64,000 bases of DNA from Rhodosporidiobolus odoratus (taxonomy: Eukaryota > Basidiomycota > Microbotryomycetes > Sporidiobolales > Sporidiobolaceae). Numbering within the stretch: the stretch's first letter is position 1; each line of letters begins with the position of its first letter. This document shows positions 12,163 through 23,716 of the stretch, piece after piece. The stretch covers positions 62,001 to 126,000 of the forward strand of contig JAOANU010000008.1 of NCBI GenBank assembly GCA_034387635.1. The letters are read 5' to 3'. A program made the position numbers and the translations under genes. A model generated the notes under the pieces. The model saw only the letters and a program-made list of their open reading frames with translations. It was not told the DNA's origin and did not search any database.

Positions 12163-12485
12163 GACTCTCGCAGAAGCTGTAAGAGATCGACTGTAAGCTT
12201 GCTTCGATTCCTCGGTTGCATAGTGCGAATCGCCCTAGACCCGTCTTGCGCTGTTGCAGGATACCCACTTCTCGCTCGAACGCTGAGGCATGACCACCGG
12301 ATAACGACGACGGTCTCCGGTGAACAGCACTCAACCGGCTCAAGGTCGCATCTTCCGCTCTGTGCCGCGATACCCGCTACCGACCTTCCGCCCCGCTGCC
12401 CCACTTGTCCGCCACATCGGGTCGAACAAAAACTCTCGGCTCGCTTCTTTCCTCTTCGACCACACAAGCTCAGCGATATTCTACC
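12163..12485 (+). other. Intergenic and promoter region
   Basis: About 320 bp between the F-box-like gene and the FAD monooxygenase. It should hold the monooxygenase promoter and 5' UTR. No repeat or RNA gene was found. Confidence 0.5.
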
Positions 12486-14823
12486 ATGTCTGCTATCTCC
12501 CAGTCTCGAGGGGCTCCCGACCCAGGCCTTTCCGATTACCCTCGTCCCGCTGCCGGTGCTGATTCGGGTGTTAAGGTGCGCTTCTCGCTTTTATTTTTCT
12601 GGTCTCAACCCAGCCACCCAGTACTTATTGACTTGGGCTTACTAGGTCATCATCGTTGGCGCCGGGATCGGAGGGCTCTCAGCTGCCATTGAATCGCGGT
12701 TGGAGGGCCATAAAGTCCTCGTGCTCGAGGCTGCAAGGGAATTCAAGCCTTTAGGAGAGTACGTTACTTCTCTACCCGCTCCATCCGCCATTGGACCCCC
12801 ACTAGATCCCTGAACTCGCAATCCCTATCGCTGATCTTGACATTGTCCTCCACCCTTCCTTCCTACAGCAATATCGGCCTCTTCCCCAACTCAGGTCTCT
12901 TCATCAAGCGCTGGGGCATTCATTACGCGCTTTCACAGCACTGTGCCTACCCAGATGGCTTGACCTAGTGCGCCTCTCCTCATTCACTTCCCTGTGCGGC
13001 GGCATCTGACGGCTTTTGCCCTTTCCTGTGCTACCGCAGTCGCCGCTACGACGGTGAGCTCATCACGCATTCTCGACCCCAAAAGCAAGGAGACGAGATG
13101 GGCGATGAGAACCCGTTCAAGGATGCCCCGCTTTACGACACGACTCGATACGATTTGCATCGCATTTTGATTGACCGTGCGAAGGAGCTCGGCGCCGAGG
13201 TAAGGCCTTTTCCGCTTGTTCGTCACGAGAGGCGGCCTGGCCTTCGTCATGCCTCCACGGCCGCGTTTTGCAGATCCTTCCCTGCTTCTTGAACGGCGAC
13301 GGCATCGGCTCGAGGATCCGCTGACCTTGCTCCCTTTACCATGCAGATCAAGATGGGCTCCCGCGTTACGAAGCACTTCGAAACGGAAGCCTCTGCTGGG
13401 GTCGAGGTCGCTGGAGAGCGGTACGAAGCGGACGTTGTTATCGGGGCGGATGGTAGGTTCTTCCCATGCGCTCCGTTGCTTCGAATATGTGTCTGATACT
13501 AACCTCAAAAAATGGCAGGCGTCAAGAGCCCGGTCCGTGAGAGCTACCTTGGAATTAACGACAAGGCTCTCGCAAGCGGCTACGCTATTTACAGGTGAGT
13601 CTTGCACTTTCCCTACCGTCTTTCTCCGCACATCCTTCCGGACATTTCGTCAGCCATGACTGAAGGTTCAGCTGCTCCTCGCGCACTGGACACCTAACTA
13701 CGAACGCCTTGCTGACTTTTCCTTCCTCCATTCTCGGCAGGACGAGCTACTCAGCCGACCTCCTCCGCGCCAACCCGATCTGTGCTCACCTCGCGCCGGT
13801 GGACGAGGACGCTCGCACCCTCTGGATTGGTCCGCAGAGGCACTTCATCGTCGGGACTAGCAAGTCGGGCCAGGACATGCACTGGCTATTCACTCAGTAC
13901 GTTCCTGTCCTCGTTCACCTCATTCAGGCTCCGCACATAGGGTGATGGTCAGAGTGCTGCTAGGTGGAAGATGCTGATACGAGCTTACGTTACAGCCCCG
14001 ACTATGAGGACATTGAAGAATCATGGGCGCTGCCGGCCAAGCTTGAGGATGCGTTGAAGCAAGCCGAAGGCATGTTCCTCCGGCTCCCCCGATCCTCGCT
14101 TGCGATAACAGGCTCTGACACGTTCCACCTTCTTTTGATCGCAGGATGGGACCCCGTGGTTCGTGCAGTGATCGAAACGACGCCGCCAAATGCACTTATC
14201 GACTGGAAGCTCATGTTCCGCGAGCCGTTACCGTCCTGGGTCTCGGAGAATGGAAGGATCGGTCTCATCGGCGATGCTGGTACGAAGCTGCCTTCCCTCG
14301 AGTGTCAAGGTCTCGTCTGACGAAATTCGGGTTCTCATGCAGCTCATCCCTTCCTCCCGACCTCGCAACAAGGTGCCTCACAAGCAGTGGAAGATGGAGT
14401 CACCGTCGCCCATGTCTTGTCTCTAGCGAAACAGCGTGGACTTCCCCTCAACCTGGCCTTGAAGGCGTATCAAGCACTCCGCTACGAGCGTGCGAAGCAG
14501 GCGCAGCAGCTTGGAGTTGACAATAGGGATATGTGGCACAAGTTGGACTATTCCAAGCCGATTGATCCGTACGTTGCAGCGCCTTGCGTTCGCCCTCCTT
14601 CTGCCCACGGCCTCGAGATCTGCTACTGAACATCTGTATACTTCACAGCGAGAGCATCAAGCTTCCCTTTGCGACCTGGCTCTGGCACCACAACGCCATC
14701 ACCCATGCCCACGAAGGTTTCAACGCTGCCATCGCCTCCATTCTGCGCAACAAGGTACTGGCGGATGAGGCGAGCGTCGCTCAACCATTGAACACCCAAC
14801 AGGGCGTTGCTATCACGGCTTGA
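12486..14823 (+). CDS. FAD-dependent aromatic monooxygenase (salicylate hydroxylase-like)
   Basis: Eleven exons: 12486-12575, 12646-12758, 12869-12967, 13040-13199, 13347-13452, 13519-13594, 13741-13896, 13996-14069, 14145-14279, 14343-14568 and 14649-14823, giving 469 residues. All three flavin-hydroxylase fingerprints are present: VIIVGAGIGGLSAA (dinucleotide fold, near residue 31), DVVIGADGVKSPVR (DG motif) and GLIGDAAHPFLPTSQQGASQ (GD motif, flavin ribityl binding). This places it in the class A NAD(P)H-dependent hydroxylases that act on salicylate-like aromatic acids. There is no signal peptide. The eighth intron appears to use a GC donor. The next gene on the same strand is a ring-cleaving dioxygenase, so a related aromatic substrate is plausible. 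Confidence 0.88.
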
Positions 14824-15517
14824 GTCGGGCCATTAGTGGCATGTAGGCTTGGGAGGAGTTCGGAGGTGTGTTTGGCAGGGTTGTACCGTCTTTTTCTGGA
14901 GGTTCGGCTGTAAATCAGAGACATCGTCAGTGCAGTGGGCGTGTACACCGTATGTTGTGCTTTGTGAGCTGCCGACCAACAGAACGGCTCACTTTCTCAC
15001 GATTTTTCCTTTCTTTCGTTTCCACCTTCACCTTGGTCCCATCGTAAGGCTTGGTCGCTTCGTACACGGCGTCTTCGTCGCCATATGTATCGTGTCATCA
15101 GGCTGTCCCTACGTCCGATACCTTCTCCCGACCTCGGCATCTTCGCCTACACCTCCCGTCAAAGTGGGCAATAACGCTGAGCGGCGGCTTGCGACAGCGC
15201 CGAGCATATAGACATGGTATCTACACATATCTCACCACGAACAATCAACGCCCAAGAGCTGTGCGACGGGTGCAGTGATCAAAAGTAATATTCGGCCTTT
15301 TCGAAGCATCCTCGCTGACCTCAAAGCTCGCCATCTTGCGCGTTTTCAAACCGAACAACAGGATCACTGCGCCTGCTTCATCAGCTGAACGCCCCAGCCG
15401 AGCGTGAGTGCCCGTGCGCCCCGATATCTCCTTCTCCTTCCCGATCATTCCAGCCAGACTTGTGCAGAATATTGACCTTCGCGCCTGAACGTGACCACTC
15501 AACTGTTTCTGACACAG
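14824..15517 (+). other. Intergenic, monooxygenase 3' end and dioxygenase promoter
   Basis: About 690 bp. Reading frames are short with no coding bias. No tRNA-like or repeat structure was seen. Confidence 0.5.
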
Positions 15518-16489
15518 ATGCCTTCCCTCCTTCCGCCCATCAACTTCCAAAAGTGGCTCTCTGAGAATGGCGACAAGTTGAAACCGCCCGTCAACAATTT
15601 CTGCCTGTCCGTAGGAACCCTACCCTCTGCCGTTTCGAGCTAGCTGAGCGGCGGCTTGCACTACTGGTTTTAGATACGACGGCGGTGACTTTACCGTGAT
15701 GGTTGTGGGCGGCCCAAATTCTCGCAATGGTAAGCTTTTTCTCCTCTGTCGCCTGACTAATGGCATCCTGCACCAGGCCGGGCTGTCCGCTTGCAAGGCT
15801 ACGTTGACGCCTCTCCTTTCTTGCGACTCGCCACTTGCAGACTACCACCTCAACGAAACCGAAGAATGGTTCTATCAGGTCAAAGGTCACATGACGCTAA
15901 AAGTCATCGACAACGCTCAGGTAGGTGGACGCGTCAGGACAAAGGAAGGGTTGGAGGCGATTGATGTGACTGGTGGCGACTTCAGGGAGATCCCCATTGG
16001 CGAGGGTGAAATGTTCCTGCTGCCTGGTTTGTCTCGATCCTTTCTTTCCCTATGATCCGGAAAGGGTCGTTTTGACGTGGAGCTATGCGCAGGTAACACA
16101 CCACACAATCCTTGTCGTTATGCCGACACTGTGGGTCTCGTTATCGAGCGAGTACGACCAGGAACCGCAGTCGGTGCGTCCCTCATTCCGCCGCCTCCCG
16201 TCTGTTCACAGGCTGATTCACGCTTTCTATTTGCTAGACCGCTTGCGCTGGTATTGCCCCAACGAGGAGCACACAACGCCTACCATTATACGCGAAGTCT
16301 CTTTCCACTGCTCGGACCTCGGCACCCAGTTGAAGCCTCTCATCAACGTAAGCTTGCCTCCCGCTCTCTCTTTCCAGTGTGAGCACGATCTCCTGGCGGC
16401 TGACTTTTCACTCACTGACACAGGAGTGGATGAACGCCGCCGAGCTGCGGGTGTGCCCGAGCTGCGGGAAGCAAGCCGAAGCCAAGTAG
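15518..16489 (+). CDS. BNA1: 3-hydroxyanthranilate 3,4-d ioxygenase
   Basis: A cytosolic Fe(II) cupin that opens 3-hydroxyanthranilate on the kynurenine route from tryptophan to NAD. Exons are 15518-15606, 15674-15729, 15841-16026, 16093-16173, 16238-16347 and 16424-16489, giving 195 residues. The cupin motifs HLNETEEWFYQVKG (metal His and Glu) and EMFLLPGNTPHNPCR (metal His) are intact, and the rubredoxin-like C-terminal metal site CPNEEH...CSDL...CPSCGKQ is complete. An insert of about 20 residues (starting at QVGGRV) lies before the conserved FREIPI block and is longer than in ascomycete homologues. It cannot be an intron because its possible splice pair would shift the frame. The start gives the usual family N-terminus. 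Confidence 0.92.
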
Positions 16490-16579
16490 CTTGACCTGGC
16501 TACTTTGGAAGAAAGAAAGAGCAGTTTGCATTCCGATAAGTCATATGCATCCTAGTGTCTACTGCTCTGGGCGAGGCTG

Positions 16580-17779
16580 CTAGTCCATTTCCAACAGGGA
16601 GCCCTCAGCCTCCATCGTCGAAAGCCACTCTATGAAAGCCTGCGCAGACGAAATGTCAGAAGCTAGACGTGGACACGAGAAGGCGCTACTTACCTGTCCC
16701 GGGAAACCAACGCAGTTGTTGTAGTCGCCATCTATCGAGCGAATAAGCATTCCTCCTAGTCCTTGAATCGCAAAACCTCCTGCTCTAAAGGTGTGTGACA
16801 AGGTCAAGTCCAGCTACCCGTCGACAACGCGAAAAGGTCGGATATCCGTACCGGTCGATGCCCTCGCCACACTCCACATAGGCGCTGAGGAGCTCAGGCG
16901 AATTCTCAGCGAAGTTGACCTATCGAGACGGACAAATCAACTGGTAAGCGTTTCTTTCGGAAGTTAAGATGTATCGATGAAGCCGCGGGTGACTGACCTT
17001 GGTAGCTACGACTAAGGAGGCGCAAGAATAGCCGGGCGTGGCGATCTGTGGTTGTACTGTAGCTTGAGGAAAGTCAGTTCTTGGAAGAGTTAGCAAAAAA
17101 ACAAGTACAAGAGACACAGGGACGAAAAACAAAGCGCCAAGTAAAACTGACCGACAGTCACCCCCGTCACGACTTGTACAGATTGCCCGCTATAGCTTTC
17201 CAGCATCTTGAGCTGCTCTGCCTTGCTGCCGGGCTTCTCGAGGATGATAGGCTCAGGTCCGGGAATAATCACGACAGTGTCGGCTGCCTCGTCGACGCAA
17301 CGTAGTCAGCATTGTGATCGGGCACGCTCGAATTAGGTCGTACGTACCACCTATAACCAAGTCAGGCGGGTCTTCGGGGTTCTCCTCCACCAATTTCCCG
17401 TATACTTCGACCGCCTGCGAGAACATCGTTATCAACACGCGCTGCTACGAGACAGCAAGTCCTCACCGTACCTTGGCTGCTCCTGTAGCAACGGCATACT
17501 GGGCCGGATCTTCAAAGTCTGAATGAGAGAGCGTTTCGGGGAAGGTTGACGGCACCACCCGAGGTGCGAGCCCAAACGTCTGCAAGATCTCGGATCGACG
17601 TGGAGAGGCGCTGGCGAGTACGATGTTCTTCCCTGCGAGCGCTGAAGTCAGTCTCGAGGCTACGCAAGCTCTGAAGAACGAGACAGCGCACGTTTCAGTT
17701 TGTCAAAGACTGGAAGTTTGAGGGCGTGCGGCATGACAGGCTCAGAGCGAGCGGTCAAAGGTTCTGTCTCTGTGCTCAT
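16580..17779 (-). CDS. Maf-like nucleotide pyrophosphatase (ASMTL/Maf family)
   Basis: Maf proteins hydrolyse dTTP, UTP and modified nucleoside triphosphates, probably as house-cleaning enzymes in the cytosol. Exons 17779-17692, 17632-17472, 17414-17348, 17283-17152, 17056-16998, 16919-16852, 16784-16694 and 16639-16580 join to 241 residues, a normal length. Family motifs are NIVLASASPRRSEIL near residue 30, ADTVV with the catalytic aspartate, the QVVTGVTV strand, ATKVNFAE, the RAGGFAIQGLGG glycine loop and GDYNNCVGFP. All catalytic residues appear present. The stop lies 90 bp from the stop of BNA1, so the two genes are convergent. Confidence 0.9.
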
Positions 17780-17951
17780 ACTGCTGGGCGCAAGGCAATT
17801 CGAGGAAGACGAGGCGAGCAAGAAGAGGTAGAAGCGGAGCACGCAACGACGTTGGATCGAACCGACAGTTCCGGCGGCAACTATGCATGATCCGATTAGT
17901 TGCGATGCAGCATCTACTAGTACAACTTTCCTCCAACACACACTCTCTCCA

Positions 17952-18464
17952 CTATCCGCCTGCTCCATCAACCGTTATCGCGTCTGGCGGTTTCCTCCTC
18001 GCAGGTTTTCCTCTCCTCGGCTGGCTGACGGGCAATGGAAGGCGCCGCGCTTTGGTGTGCGATGTTTTTCGAGCCTGAGCTCTGCGCGGGGCAACCGGGG
18101 AAGGAGGATTTGTATCGTCATCGTCGTCGTCGTCGCTGTCGAAGGAATCGTCGAAATAGTCGAAAAGGCCCGGCTCTTCCTCTTCTCGCGGGTCTGGTGT
18201 AGGAACATCGCGGTAGTGGATGAAGATGGCCATCATGACGCCAGGGAGCCAACCCAGAAGGGTGAGTTCGAGGCAGCTGAGACGATAAGATGGGAGCTCG
18301 AGGTAGGTTAGCTTTCGCCGCTTCTTCTCCCATCATGGCTTGAGGTGGGGGGGAGACGGAGCTCACAGGTAGAGATCCAGACCCACTCCACGCTTCCGCT
18401 TGACCACGACAAAAGGAAGGCAAAGGCAGAGGAGAAGTGCCTTGGTATCCTCGCTCAACCACAT
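17952..18464 (-). CDS. PMP3/SNA3-type small membrane protein with acidic tail
   Basis: Two exons (18464-18367, 18276-17952) encode 140 residues. The first 60 residues form two membrane helices with the UPF0057/PMP3 pattern: LLLCLCLPFVVVKRKRG, a short loop, then LTLLGWLPGVMMAIFIHYRDV. A cytosolic tail of about 80 residues follows, with a run of Asp (FDSDDDDDDD) and then a basic, proline-rich end. The tail makes it more like yeast SNA3/SNA4, which act in multivesicular-body sorting, than the minimal stress protein PMP3. The start is the ATG immediately before the hydrophobic helix; an in-frame upstream extension exists but lacks coding bias. Role inferred. Confidence 0.78.
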
Positions 18465-18742
18465 CGACGTGGGGCGCGGCGAGAGGAAGCCGTCGGGCCG
18501 ATAGCGAGTTGTCGGCGGTATGTACTGCGGCGCTGGCGGACAGTAGACGGCGTGATGTGTGGAAGACGCAACGACGAGCGAGGCAGAAGAGAGGAGCTTT
18601 GCTCCGCGGACAAGCCGAGTCGTGAGAAGGAGATGAGCCACAAATCAGCCGCCGCTGTCTGCCGAGCGAGAGGCGTAAAGCGGTACATACGCTGCTTCTC
18701 GAACGCGCCCAATTGTACACAGCAAGATCTACACAATCCGGT

Positions 18743-20863
18743 CTACTCCGATCGACCGACGCGGTAAAAAGACCGCTTCAATCTGCGAGAAAACGAAGCG
18801 ATAGACTCCTCAGCCTGTTCGCCTACGGGTCAACTGCCACGGCTAAAGAAGACAGAAACGTACTCGTACAGCAGGATCTCGCCCCACACGTAGGACCCGG
18901 GAAGAACGTCAGGATGAAGGAAGTCGCGATACTGAGGAAATCGAGAAAGAAGAAAAAGATAAGCGATGTTTGCCAAGCAAAGAAAGATGATAGTAGCTCA
19001 CGTGATCTTCCTGTCCCTCCAAAAGCCTACCAATCTCGTTAATTCGTATCCGCTCATCGAATCCGTAGTCCGTTCTGTCTGCCTTTTGACGATCCTCCTT
19101 CACTGCCTTCAGTTCGTCCAGGGCTTCTCGTGGGAAGTAGTGATTCCGAGTACGGTGAAGCGAATCGAGCACGCTGGAAAGGAAGGTGGGGTGTGTGGCG
19201 AGGGAGCTGATGCGGAGTTCGTGCATCGTTTTGCGAGAGAGTTGATCGAGGGCAGCGACGCGGGAATAAGGAGTGTAGTCTGCAAGAGGTGGCGGATCAG
19301 CGCTGTAGCGCGTGAATAGGAGAGAAGTGCGTACTATTGCGCTTCGGATGATGCAAAGTTCGCCACGTTATAGGCGGTCCACCCCGGACACCGTTCTCTC
19401 CTGGGAAGGTCGTCGCTACGTCCTTCATCAGCTCCGTCGCGTGCTTGATCCATCGCTCTTCGCGCGCCTGTCCAATCTCCTTGAAAGCGAGGTCACTGTC
19501 CTTCGGGTACGGGCGGGAGATATTGGCGGCCATGAAGTCCTCCTCCGTCATCGCTCGCAAGTCCCAGTATCCGGCAGAGACCTCGATCAAGTCGGGTTTA
19601 CGGATCTGCGGTCGGTTCATGAGTACAGCAAGGTTCTCCAGCATGGGCAGCGTGATGTGGTGGAACCGTTGGCGCCAAGTTGCTGTGTACCATATGAGGA
19701 TCAGCGCGAAGGAGCTCATGACGGAAAATTGGACGTACAAGGACCGTGGTAGAAATCCTCAGACTGGTAAGCATCTTCCATGTCTTCCATGCCCTGTAGA
19801 CTGGCTTGGTCAGTTGCGAGCTAGTCAGGCTGGGCGAAATGAGGATGGACCCAAAGAAAGGTGTTGATCACTGTAGCGTTGTATGCCTCGATGTCGCACA
19901 CCCACGGCCGCGTAAAGAACCAACTCTTCTCCCTCCCCTCCCACTCATCCTCGAGCTGTCGGCGATCTGCCTTAGCCTTGATAGACTCCGCCGTTTCTTG
20001 CCCATCCGGCCCAAGAACCGTCGGCAGAGATTTGCGATACATGGGAGGTGAGGCGGGGTGTTTCGGGTTGATGTTGTGCAATTGACCGCCGATGAGGTCG
20101 CAAAAATCGGAGAGGTGGAGCCGCTCCATAGAGTCGCCTGAAACCAGAGACGAAAAAGGTAAGCTGACAAAGTCCGACTCGTAGAATCAAGTGTGTTCTC
20201 ACCTTGCAAGAGGATGGTCGCATTCACTAGCCATGGGTAGAAGGGCGATTCATCTTCGTCCACCTCCTGTCGTACCGTCGTGTCGTGCGAGCGAAGCGGG
20301 CCGCCATTGCGAAAGGCGGCAGGTTTGCTTTTCGCAGCCGCTATTGACCGGACGACACCCTGCATGAGTCGCGAGGGCTCGCAGTCTTCCTCGTATGGCC
20401 TCCATGCATTGTTGAACTGGCAGGCAGAAGATTAGCTCGCGTTTCTCGTAGAGGACTGAGGAAACGGAGTAGGCAGCACCTTATTCTCCGTATCCACAAA
20501 CAATCTGCCTGGCTCCTTGAAGGGGTTGCAGCTCCAGTCTTTCGGTACCTCGATTGTCTCAAAGTCGTAGGCAATCTTGTGCCGCGCAGTGTACTGCAAC
20601 TCTCCCTCTGCTCGAACCAATTTCCGAACCGAGGTGGGACTGATGAGAGTGAACAAGCCAAAGCCTGCAAGCCCCAGTGTGGCCAGTGTTGCTATTCTTC
20701 GCCATGGTTGCTTGCGGTGATGAGAGGTTGCTGTGCTGAGGGAAAGGGAAGCTTCCCGGTGATGAGCCTGTTTCTCCTTGAAGGCGGTCGAAGCAGCTTC
20801 TGCCTTGGTTGGTGAGGTGGGTAGTAGAGTGTAAGGTGCGGCATAAGCGATCGACGGCGCCAT
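18743..20863 (-). CDS. PC-esterase (Pmr5/Cas1-type) membrane protein
   Basis: Eight exons (20863-20480, 20416-20203, 20137-19851, 19793-19739, 19682-19335, 19279-19002, 18931-18864, 18782-18743) give 557 residues. A single N-terminal helix near residues 50-70 (IATLATLGLAGFGLFTLI) predicts a type II Golgi protein. The luminal part has GDSMERLHLSDFCDLIGG near residue 200, which fits the GDS block of SGNH/PC-esterases, and RDFLHPDVLPGSYVWG near the C-terminus, which fits the D..H block. Relatives in Cryptococcus O-acetylate or otherwise modify capsule polysaccharide, so a polysaccharide O-acetyltransferase role is plausible. The exon 3 donor (GTCCAT) is weak. I am sure of the gene and less sure of the family. 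Confidence 0.7.
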
Positions 20864-21425
20864 TCTCAAACGCTGACTGTTCTCAGCCGGCGAAGAAACT
20901 CGATGGAGGCAGGAGTAGAAGTGGTGAGGTAGACAGCGGAACCGGACGGGCGGGTACCCGAGGGGCGGGCTGCAGCGATACCTCTCCGAGAGCTGAAGAA
21001 CATTATGAAACAAGCCGAGACTGGGAGTGTGGCGTGTCAAAAGCTGAAAGAGGAAGGGGGCGGGCCGCTTCGTTTCACGCTGCACTGTGTGTGAAGACTT
21101 CTGCCATGCGTCGACACAATGTCACACTAGCTTCGAAAGCCACCACGCCGCCGCGAAGGACGAAACAAGATGCGGCGCCGTGAAGACGGTGAGGGAGAAG
21201 TTGTGGGAACTTGAAGTGAATGATCATGAGGTGAGGCGATAAAAGGTTATCAGAGGACAGCACTCTTTGTGACCGCCTACGGTCAAATTCAAGTGGTCAC
21301 AGATTGACGACTGAGCAGCGAGAGACAGGAAGAAGGCGCCGAGAGGAAAAAGACCGTCCCCTTTTTCGCCGCTGATTGCCTTGACAGAGCATTCAGCGGT
21401 ACTGTTGACTTCGGGTCCTTACAAG
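20864..21425. other. Intergenic, promoter of the PC-esterase gene
   Basis: About 560 bp with no open frame showing coding bias and no recognised repeat. It holds the 5' region of the PC-esterase gene and the 3' region of the next gene. Confidence 0.5.
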
Positions 21426-23516
21426 CTATCTACGTACCCTTCGACGCCGTTCGTCCTCAGAGTCGGAAGAAGAAGAAGACTCTAACGACGAGCTCGCTGT
21501 CCCCGAAGACCCCCGTCGCCGACTCCCCTTCTCCCTCGTCAGCGCCTTCTTCTCCTCGTCTGGGTCTACCGGTCCGGCTGGATGTCGCCGGTGGGCGAGC
21601 GCGACGGCGACGCCAATGACGAGAAAGAGGACAAGGATTCCGCCACCGACGAGAAGGAGCGGCGACACTTCATAGGAAGAACTGGAGTCGGTGGATGCAG
21701 AGGCTGCCGTATAAGACCCCGAGGAGGGTGCTAGTAGGTGGCTCGAAGAGACGCTACGAGCGGCGGATAGAGACGAGGGATGAGCTGTGTTGACTGACGC
21801 AGACACTGCTTGCGACGCTGAAGATTTCGCTGCTGCAATGTTCGACTGCGAGCTCAGTACGAGCCATTTGGTGTAGCAAGTGCCTAGGCTCACGTGTAGC
21901 TCCGAAAGACTGCTTAGGACTGCTATCAGGTGAGCTTGAACCGCCGAAGATGTCGTCTTGAGCGCCGTCAGAAAAGCCGCATGCATCACTGTAGCCAGGT
22001 CGCTTGGCGTTGGGATTAGTCGAGTCCCAGAAAGGAATATTATTTGGATTGTTGTAAGCTGAGAGAGTAGTTGTCAGCGTGCAGGGCTAGCGATACTTGC
22101 ACAGGATGCGCACCGTAAAGAGGACGCTTGGCCCCTTTTACACACGAGCTGGAATCGTCTCCGCACCATGTTGCGTCTTGTGGCTCATCCCACTTGACAG
22201 TCGAGCTAGCGCCGTCGATCTTGCACAGAAACCCGGCTAGACGCAAGAGAGAACGCTCAGTCAACCACGAATGAGGAAGACGGGGCGGATCACGACGCAC
22301 ACATATACGAATTTGGATTGTCCTGCTTTGCAATCCAATGCCACGAGCATACACAGTAGTCATTGGAGCATGCCGGCATGTTGGCCGGGATTGAGAACGT
22401 CGTATTGCGTGTCCACACGCAGCTTTTGACGAGAAAAGGGCCATGCATCAGCGCATACTCGAAGTGCAGAACGAAGTCGAATTGACCCCAGCGGTCGGAG
22501 CATACTTTGCTTGAACGGAGAATATCACGATGGGGTTATCCCCGTCAATGGAGGAGTCGCTGCGAGAAGGTGAAAATTGAGAAGGTCAGGGTGCCCTCAA
22601 GGCGAACTTTTTGCTTGAAGACGCCTCCGACGCACTCCGGGTCTGTCTGCGTCCCAAAGAAGGTGAGCGAGAATCTGGGACTGTCACAGAGATCGGCGCA
22701 CCACATCTGTCTCGGAAAGCGTGAGTATACCATTCTCCCTCTTCTCGTAAAAGCGGACTGAACGCACCAGCGATACCCAGCGCACAACCCCCGACCTCTG
22801 ACTTGTCCAGATTATTGCTATCGTCGTGAGCGTGATACAAGCCAGGAGACCCTGGGCAACACTCCTGCCTGAGGAAACCGGGTCAGCTGGCGAGCATGGG
22901 CTCAAGCGGACAGAATACGCACTCGCTGCCTGCTGCGGGTATCTTGCTTGTGTCGGATGAGAAGCTGGTGTAGTCCTTGTGGCAGGACATCTCGGCACTC
23001 CATGTCCCGCCTGCTGGCAAGACTGCTACTTTACTCTTATCGGGTAGGGCGCTTCTGTAAAGTGGCCCACGGTACCACCAATCGTCGAACTCGAGATCCC
23101 GCATCGGATTGACCTGATAGAAGGGTGAGTGAGCAGCGGTTCGGGGCAGAACAGCGGAGAGGAAAATAACGGCACCTGATCTTGCCCAGGAAAGCAACCT
23201 TCAGTCGTCTCGCAGCCAGTCGGTCCTTATGAGGCGCGACCGTCAGCCTATGCATGATGCGATGGGACTGAGTATCGCTGCGAGGGGGGAACGGATTGGA
23301 GCGTACCGTCGAAGCCGAACCTAAGTCGGGTGAAAAGCTACGGTTAGCGCTCAAGCCTGTCCGAGGAAGGAGAGAGCTGCGCACATAGCAGGTGTCCTGC
23401 AAGTCAAAGCGTGAGCAACCGTGAGCTGGATGCACGAAAAGGACTCACCAGATCGACATATGTGCACGCACGCCCACAGAGAAGAGGAGCCCCGCCAGCA
23501 GCGCATTTGGGACCAT
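21426..23516 (-). CDS. Membrane-anchored AA14-like lytic polysaccharide monooxygenase
   Basis: Twelve exons: 23516-23449, 23396-23385, 23320-23307, 23225-23176, 23113-22923, 22868-22768, 22706-22688, 22559-22506, 22422-22301, 22236-22114, 22058-21894 and 21832-21426, giving 441 residues. A signal peptide ends in VRA so that the mature protein would start with His (HMSIWTPAMFGFDG), as needed for a copper histidine brace. Further blocks seen in the basidiomycete AA14-like family are FDDWWYRGPL, LPAGGTWSAEM, GGCALGIA, NPIVIFSVQANCVW, SYMSGFLCK, KGAKRPLYG and SDGAQDDIFG. After a Ser/Thr-rich linker there is one transmembrane helix (LLLVGGGILVLFLVIGVAVAL) and a basic, serine-rich cytosolic tail. 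Assignment to AA14 is from memory of the family pattern and needs a search. Three exons are 12, 14 and 19 nt long, and the last junction was chosen because it restores the helix frame. Confidence 0.72.
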
Positions 23517-23716
23517 CTTGTGCCGCCGCGCCGTGCGTAGATAGCAGAGAAGGCAGAGCAGTATAAGCGAGCAATCGCTGAGCAGTCACCCGGTCAAATA
23601 CCAACAAAGACCCTTCAAGTCGACCACCGAAAATGTCCGCGGTGAGCACTTTTTAGAGCTGAATGTTGCAAGCCGTGGGAAGTGAGCGCGTTGCAACGTA
23701 TGGTACCGTACGCTCC

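Noticed and set aside
15921..15985. Possible intron within the dioxygenase (GTAGGT...TTCAG)
   Set aside because: Its length of 65 nt would break the frame, while the unspliced reading leads into the conserved FREIPI block.
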